Origin: Clavelina lepadiformis
Lineage: Eukaryota; Chordata; Ascidiacea; Aplousobranchia; Clavelinidae
Reading direction: 5' to 3'
Assembly: GCF_947623445.1 (NCBI RefSeq)
Contig: NC_135245.1
Location: 6,021,501 to 6,085,500, forward strand
DNA: 64,000 nt
The number at the start of each line of letters is the position of its first letter. The stretch's first letter is position 1. The notes beneath the pieces are model-generated. The model had not been told where the DNA came from. It worked only from the letters and a program-made list of their open reading frames with translations, and ran no database searches. This document shows, in pieces, positions 59,759 through 64,000 of the stretch. The position numbers and the translations under genes were made by a program.

Positions 59759-62191
59759 GTTTGTACCAAGTTCAAGATCAGAAGGATCACAAAATGACAG
59801 TTTAATACCCTAAGAAAACAGGTAATGTTATCTGCCTCCACGTGTAACTCCACGCCTGCGTCCAAATTACACGTTTTATTGGGGTCCATTTTACACAACC
59901 CTAAGCTAAAATTTCTTTCAGGCTCTTCACTAACATCTCAAACTGACAGTCTAATACTGTCATGGTACAGTATCTGTGAATGTTTTAGTTGTCTCGAAAC
60001 GTTTAAATTATTTTCCTACCTGCCTGTAGCCTCCGATTATATCGAAATAACGCATGAACCAAAATAAGATCAGACACCCCTAATAGTTTACTTGCGTTTT
60101 CGTAACTAGACCACAAAAGAAACAAGACCAAACACAACTGCTGCCTCTTTGTCTTGCTAACCTCTTCCATGTCACGTGATGCTATGTTGCTATTCATTTA
60201 TTTATCCGTCACGATTGATGCGTTTGATTGCTAATGGGTTCTTAAAATCCTTTTTTTTATATAGGCTATGTCTAAATAATAATATTGTTGTAATTTTTAT
60301 TGTTTGTTTGAAGTAATAATGAAGAGTAAGACTTACTAAAACCGATATGAATCAGATTCTCAGTGTTTAAAAATTATATAAACTATTCAACTAAAGTTTA
60401 GGAATTTCTAAACAGAATTCGCAACCTTCTAATTTTTCTTAAGAGTCAGATTGCAATATATTAAATATCCTTGGTATGGTATTTACTGTATAAAACAGTA
60501 ACCACCAACTGTTCTCCTTCATCTTCACGATGAACCTGTCATCTTCAATGCAGCATAATGTGGCCACTCTAAAAGTGCGGGAGCGCATTTTCAACAATGA
60601 GAATTGTCGTTGAGATTCGCTTCTACGCCCTCTTTATTCACCCCATTACAGATTTTGCAAATGACGGGAAACGTTTTCGAACCATACTTAAGGATTTCGG
60701 GCCTGGAAGCTCTGTTCCATTCGGACTTCTTTCCGGTCGCTTTCTTGACTCTTTGGGTGTACTGGAAGAAACAGGATTGGTGTTTATAGTGATCATTTGG
60801 TCCTTCGGATTAAAGTTTTGGGAAATACGCCAGCTATTACCGGTATGTACACCGGTAGTTTCCGTCAAGCGATGGCATACCACGCTCTTATGGGCATTGC
60901 CGCGACTTGCAAGCGTTTTTCCAATCAATGTTTCAGCACTTGAGGCGGAGCACTTGCTCTGTTTTTACATGTAACGTCAATTGAACTTCCTCGGCGCTCG
61001 GCAATGCCCACGAGCTTGGTTAGTGAGAATTTAATGTTTTCAAGAAGACCATAAATTTCGTTGCTTGGCATTTTCATTTCTGATCGAAAAGTAAGGCAGT
61101 TTGGCCTTTTAAATTCCTTTTTCTTCTGATTGCTTTTAACAGCATTAGTATAGTTGACTGCTGCGAAACTGAAATCAGACTTGCCTTCCATAATGAGTAA
61201 TGACATGCTACCTGTATCGCAGCCAACTTGGTTGCACTACGTTAGTATGCAGAAATTTCCTTCCACGGGATCTGGCTCCAATCAGAGGCTGGGATTCAAT
61301 ATCCGTGGAACTTATAAACGGCGACTACTGTAAAAAGTTCGGCCCAAGTGGTGGGGAGAAATGTTGGTGGGTCAAACTTTTTGTGAGCCATGATGCGTAA
61401 AAACTGTAATCTAAAACCGTTGTTGACCACTTGGGGCACAAATAGTTCATCAAAATAATTTTTGTTGGTGCTCCACCCTTATAGGCCTATAGGCTGGAAT
61501 GGATAGCCTCATTATACTAGTTTACACTAGGTTTAAGGTCTATAGGCCTGTTATTGTATTGTATTGTATTGTATTGCATTGTTTATTTTTCGCCATTACT
61601 TGTGAGTTGCGAAAAGTATTGTGCTAACCTTGTTATAGAATGGTCAAAGAAAAAGTACGCTCGCAGACAATCAACAAGAAGGAACGAAAGCCTATAATTA
61701 CAGTATTTTACCGTCCTATACTGGCTAACTGGTATATCACATTACAGTAACCTAGCGTATCTAATATGCATACGGCCTACCATCAAATGAAAAAAACAAA
61801 CCAAGTCAAGACTAGGCTATAGCTACCGCCCACGTCACCGATATCGTAATTTACAAAATACGTACATTTCATTTAGTTATGCATAGCCTATACATCAGTA
61901 CATAGGCTATACGCCGCTACAGTACCATACTCATGACCACGGGATAGCAGCCCTAAATAGTTGAACTGCCGTGGAATGTGGATCATGCCAAGGGCTCAGA
62001 ATTCTGGCAGTCTGGCCTGCTGGAACAATAGAACCAATGCACTAGGGGTGTAACCAAGTCATTTTTTCGGACTCCAGTCAAGCATTGTCAAATCATGCAA
62101 ATTAAGTACAATTCAGGTTTCGAGTCAATTCAATGCCATTAACTTGAAAAATTTTCTGAGGTCACACTTCATGAAAATGTTGCATTAAATT
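59759..62191. other. Repeat-rich region without a supported gene
   Basis: 59838-59890 holds subterminal motifs of the pogo-type element. At 60638-61206 on minus, two overlapping ORFs (93 and 96 codons) share a region; the first (LLENIKFSLTKLVGIAERRGSSIDVTCKNRA) vaguely recalls retroelement ORF1 RNA-binding domains, but I cannot assign it. A TATTG microsatellite lies at about 61552-61580. Confidence 0.35.
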
Positions 62192-62896
62192 GACCCTTTC
62201 CGTGTTATGGCCACCATCTTGTTTTGGGTGGCAAGATTTTTTCGATTGCCTAAACTTAACAATAGAAATTGTTCACTCGTTTTGATTTTTTTTTTAAATT
62301 GCAAGCGTTTTGAGAATTGGATTGTAAAGATTTCGCTCAGACAAGTAGCATATGAATTTCTTTACACTGTAAAAAAAAATATCAAAAAAAAGATTGCATA
62401 ATTTTTTTTTTACAGTATTTTGAATCTTATGAATAGGTATTGTTCGACATGACGTAGTCAGCATAGCATGTGACTTGAAATGCATAAAAGTTTGCATGGT
62501 ATCTGCAGTGCATTACACATGTAATTTTGACTTGCATTTCAAGCAAAGTTTTAAAAAAACTAACAGTAAATATGATGTGAATTACTTTAATTACATGTGC
62601 TACAGATACCATGCAAACTCTTACGCATTTCACTTCGCATACTTCGCTGACCACATATCTAGACATCTTATCTAGTCCAGTGCGTAGGAATCAAACGCTG
62701 TAAAATAAGAACTAGGCAACATATTATGTTTATTTTTTGAAGAAATTCATATGCTATTTTCCTGAGTGAAATCGTTCAATCCAATGCTTAAAGCACTTGC
62801 AATTTAAAAAAGAATGAAAGCAGATCGCCAAGTTTCATTGTTAATTATAGGCGATCAAAAAAATCTTGCCACCCAGACAGTAACTTGGAAAGTGTC
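62192..62896. mobile_element. Long-TIR foldback element, copy B
   Basis: Starts GACCCTTTCCGTGTTA at 62192 and ends AACTTGGAAAGTGTC at 62896 (705 bp). Its inverted arms match those of copy A (21755-22244). The interior keeps TGCTGACCAC..TATC.AGAC and GTAAAATAAGAACTAGGCAACATATT, also shared with A. It has an inner palindrome around 62445-62660, where CATGGTATCTG..GC faces its inverse AGATACCATG; copy A lacks the left half of this. No coding frame and no clean target duplication. Confidence 0.75.
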
Positions 62897-63963
62897 TATT
62901 GGTTACTAAGCTAGCCTATGTCGTTACAGCTGTTTACAAATCAGTCAGGACTCCATGCATGCTCAACATATTTATCACACCGATTTATATTATGTAAACA
63001 ATTAATAACAAATTTAACAAAGAATTGAGGCTTCCATGCATGTCATTACACTAAAATTTACGTCATTGCTCATATGAATTCTCATTAAAAATTCCGTATT
63101 TTTTAGTTGGGTGGAGGGGTTTTCTCATGGTAATTTTATGAAACAAGAATTCAAAAAATGCTTTTCTAATTCTTAAAATTTTGGCTAGTTATGTAGTAAC
63201 GCCTAGCCTATCAAAAAGAAAACCATATTTTAAAACAGAAACTCAACACAATAATTTTAAGAGGTATTTTAATATTGCACACTATGGTATTGAATGATAT
63301 AGTCTCTATCCTTGGACTGAGAAAAGTCTTTGCATGACTTAAACTCAATGATGATTCCTCATCCCTTGAGCCCCAGTTACCAAACTAACCTTTGTGTTAT
63401 AGAGTATATTATAGGCTCTTAACATCATAAAGGCTACCAATAGTTAAACACAAAAACAAGAAAAAAAGTTGAGAGTTTTCGAAATCTGAACTAGCTTAGA
63501 ACCTATCTATGCAGGCTAGAAATTAATAATAAAGTACACCGCGCAAGTATTTTTTTTGCTACCATACTAACTAAACTAGCCTTGCTTGTTAGCTATGCTA
63601 TTGAACCTGCACTATTGACATGCGTTGATGAGCATCATGAAGGTGTGGCAAACTTTTTATCCTAGCGCAGGAGTCCAGAGAGAAATTGCTTAAATATGCA
63701 ATTTAAATAGAATGGATGTTGCTCCATCGTGAATACTGCTGACTAGTTTGATTTTGAACTTTTACTTGCTAGCTATGCCCTATAAATTGCAATACGACCC
63801 CTCTTTTTTTAGAACTATGATACGTCTATTTTCACACATTATGTAAATTGTACAGTTTAGTATGTGCAGTTTAGCAGTTGTCAACAGCAATATATTATAC
63901 TTTTTGACAAAACTAATTATTTGAGAATCTTAGTGACACAGACATGTTGTTGCTATTTTCATA
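62897..63963. other. 3' end region, no gene seen
   Basis: AT-rich, with only very short reading frames. CCTTGGACTGAGAAAAGTCTTTGCA at 63311-63335 is the third copy of the short dispersed motif. Confidence 0.4.
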
Positions 63964-64000
63964 TACAGTAGAATCTACTTTCACTTTAAGGTTTCTGTTT
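63964..64000 (+). mobile_element. Left end of a pogo/Tigger-like element, cut by the window
   Basis: TA followed by CAGTAGAATCTACTTTCACT at 63966 matches the CAGTAGAATCTGCTTAAC end of the MITE at 19034. The element continues past the window edge, so size and family cannot be told. Confidence 0.6.

Overview
The window is nuclear DNA of an animal. It is AT-rich and intron-dense, with most introns about 80-700 bp (GT-AG, one likely GC-AG), and the genes resemble metazoan families: a RIPK-like kinase, UBE3B, a Toll-like receptor, carboxylesterases and the RNA polymerase I subunit RPA12. The compact gene structures and heavy load of small DNA transposons fit a marine invertebrate deuterostome, perhaps a tunicate. 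That assignment is inference and no marker in the window proves it.

Layout. (1) 1935-4739 (+): six-exon RIPK-like kinase with a helical, TPR-like C-terminal half. (2) 7305-9767: a complete hAT transposon with an exact 8-bp target duplication, its transposase broken by one stop codon. (3) 18860-10250 (-): a full UBE3B-type HECT E3 ligase, reconstructed as 22 exons in one continuous frame (1171 codons). (4) 19 to 22.6 kb: a dense run of non-autonomous elements, including a 304-bp deletion derivative of the hAT at 7.3 kb. (5) 24406-27702 (+): a Toll-like receptor whose TIR BB loop lacks the usual proline. (6) 28.8 to 30.5 kb: a Penelope-like element remnant (GIY-YIG domain) and a small hAT MITE. 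(7) 31.5 to 51.7 kb: three nine-exon carboxylesterase paralogs, one on + and two on -, with the same intron phases at every junction, complete catalytic triads and no signal peptide. (8) 52296-51940 (-): intronless POLR1H/RPA12. (9) 52.8 to 64 kb: mainly mobile-element debris, including a 40-bp-arm hairpin enclosing a hammerhead-like motif, a degraded L1/Tx1-type LINE (-) split by a hAT fragment, a CENP-B/Tc5-type DNA-binding ORF, and a second copy of a long-TIR foldback family.

Working together. The kinase and the Toll-like receptor are both innate-immunity-type families, but they lie 20 kb apart and nothing in the sequence links them. The carboxylesterases are a local gene expansion. POLR1H and the last carboxylesterase are in the same orientation 293 bp apart with no AATAAA between them, so joint transcription is possible but unproven. 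The most notable material is the set of precisely bounded hAT elements, the hammerhead-like Penelope terminus, the tandem duplication over a carboxylesterase splice donor, and the altered Toll-like receptor BB loop.
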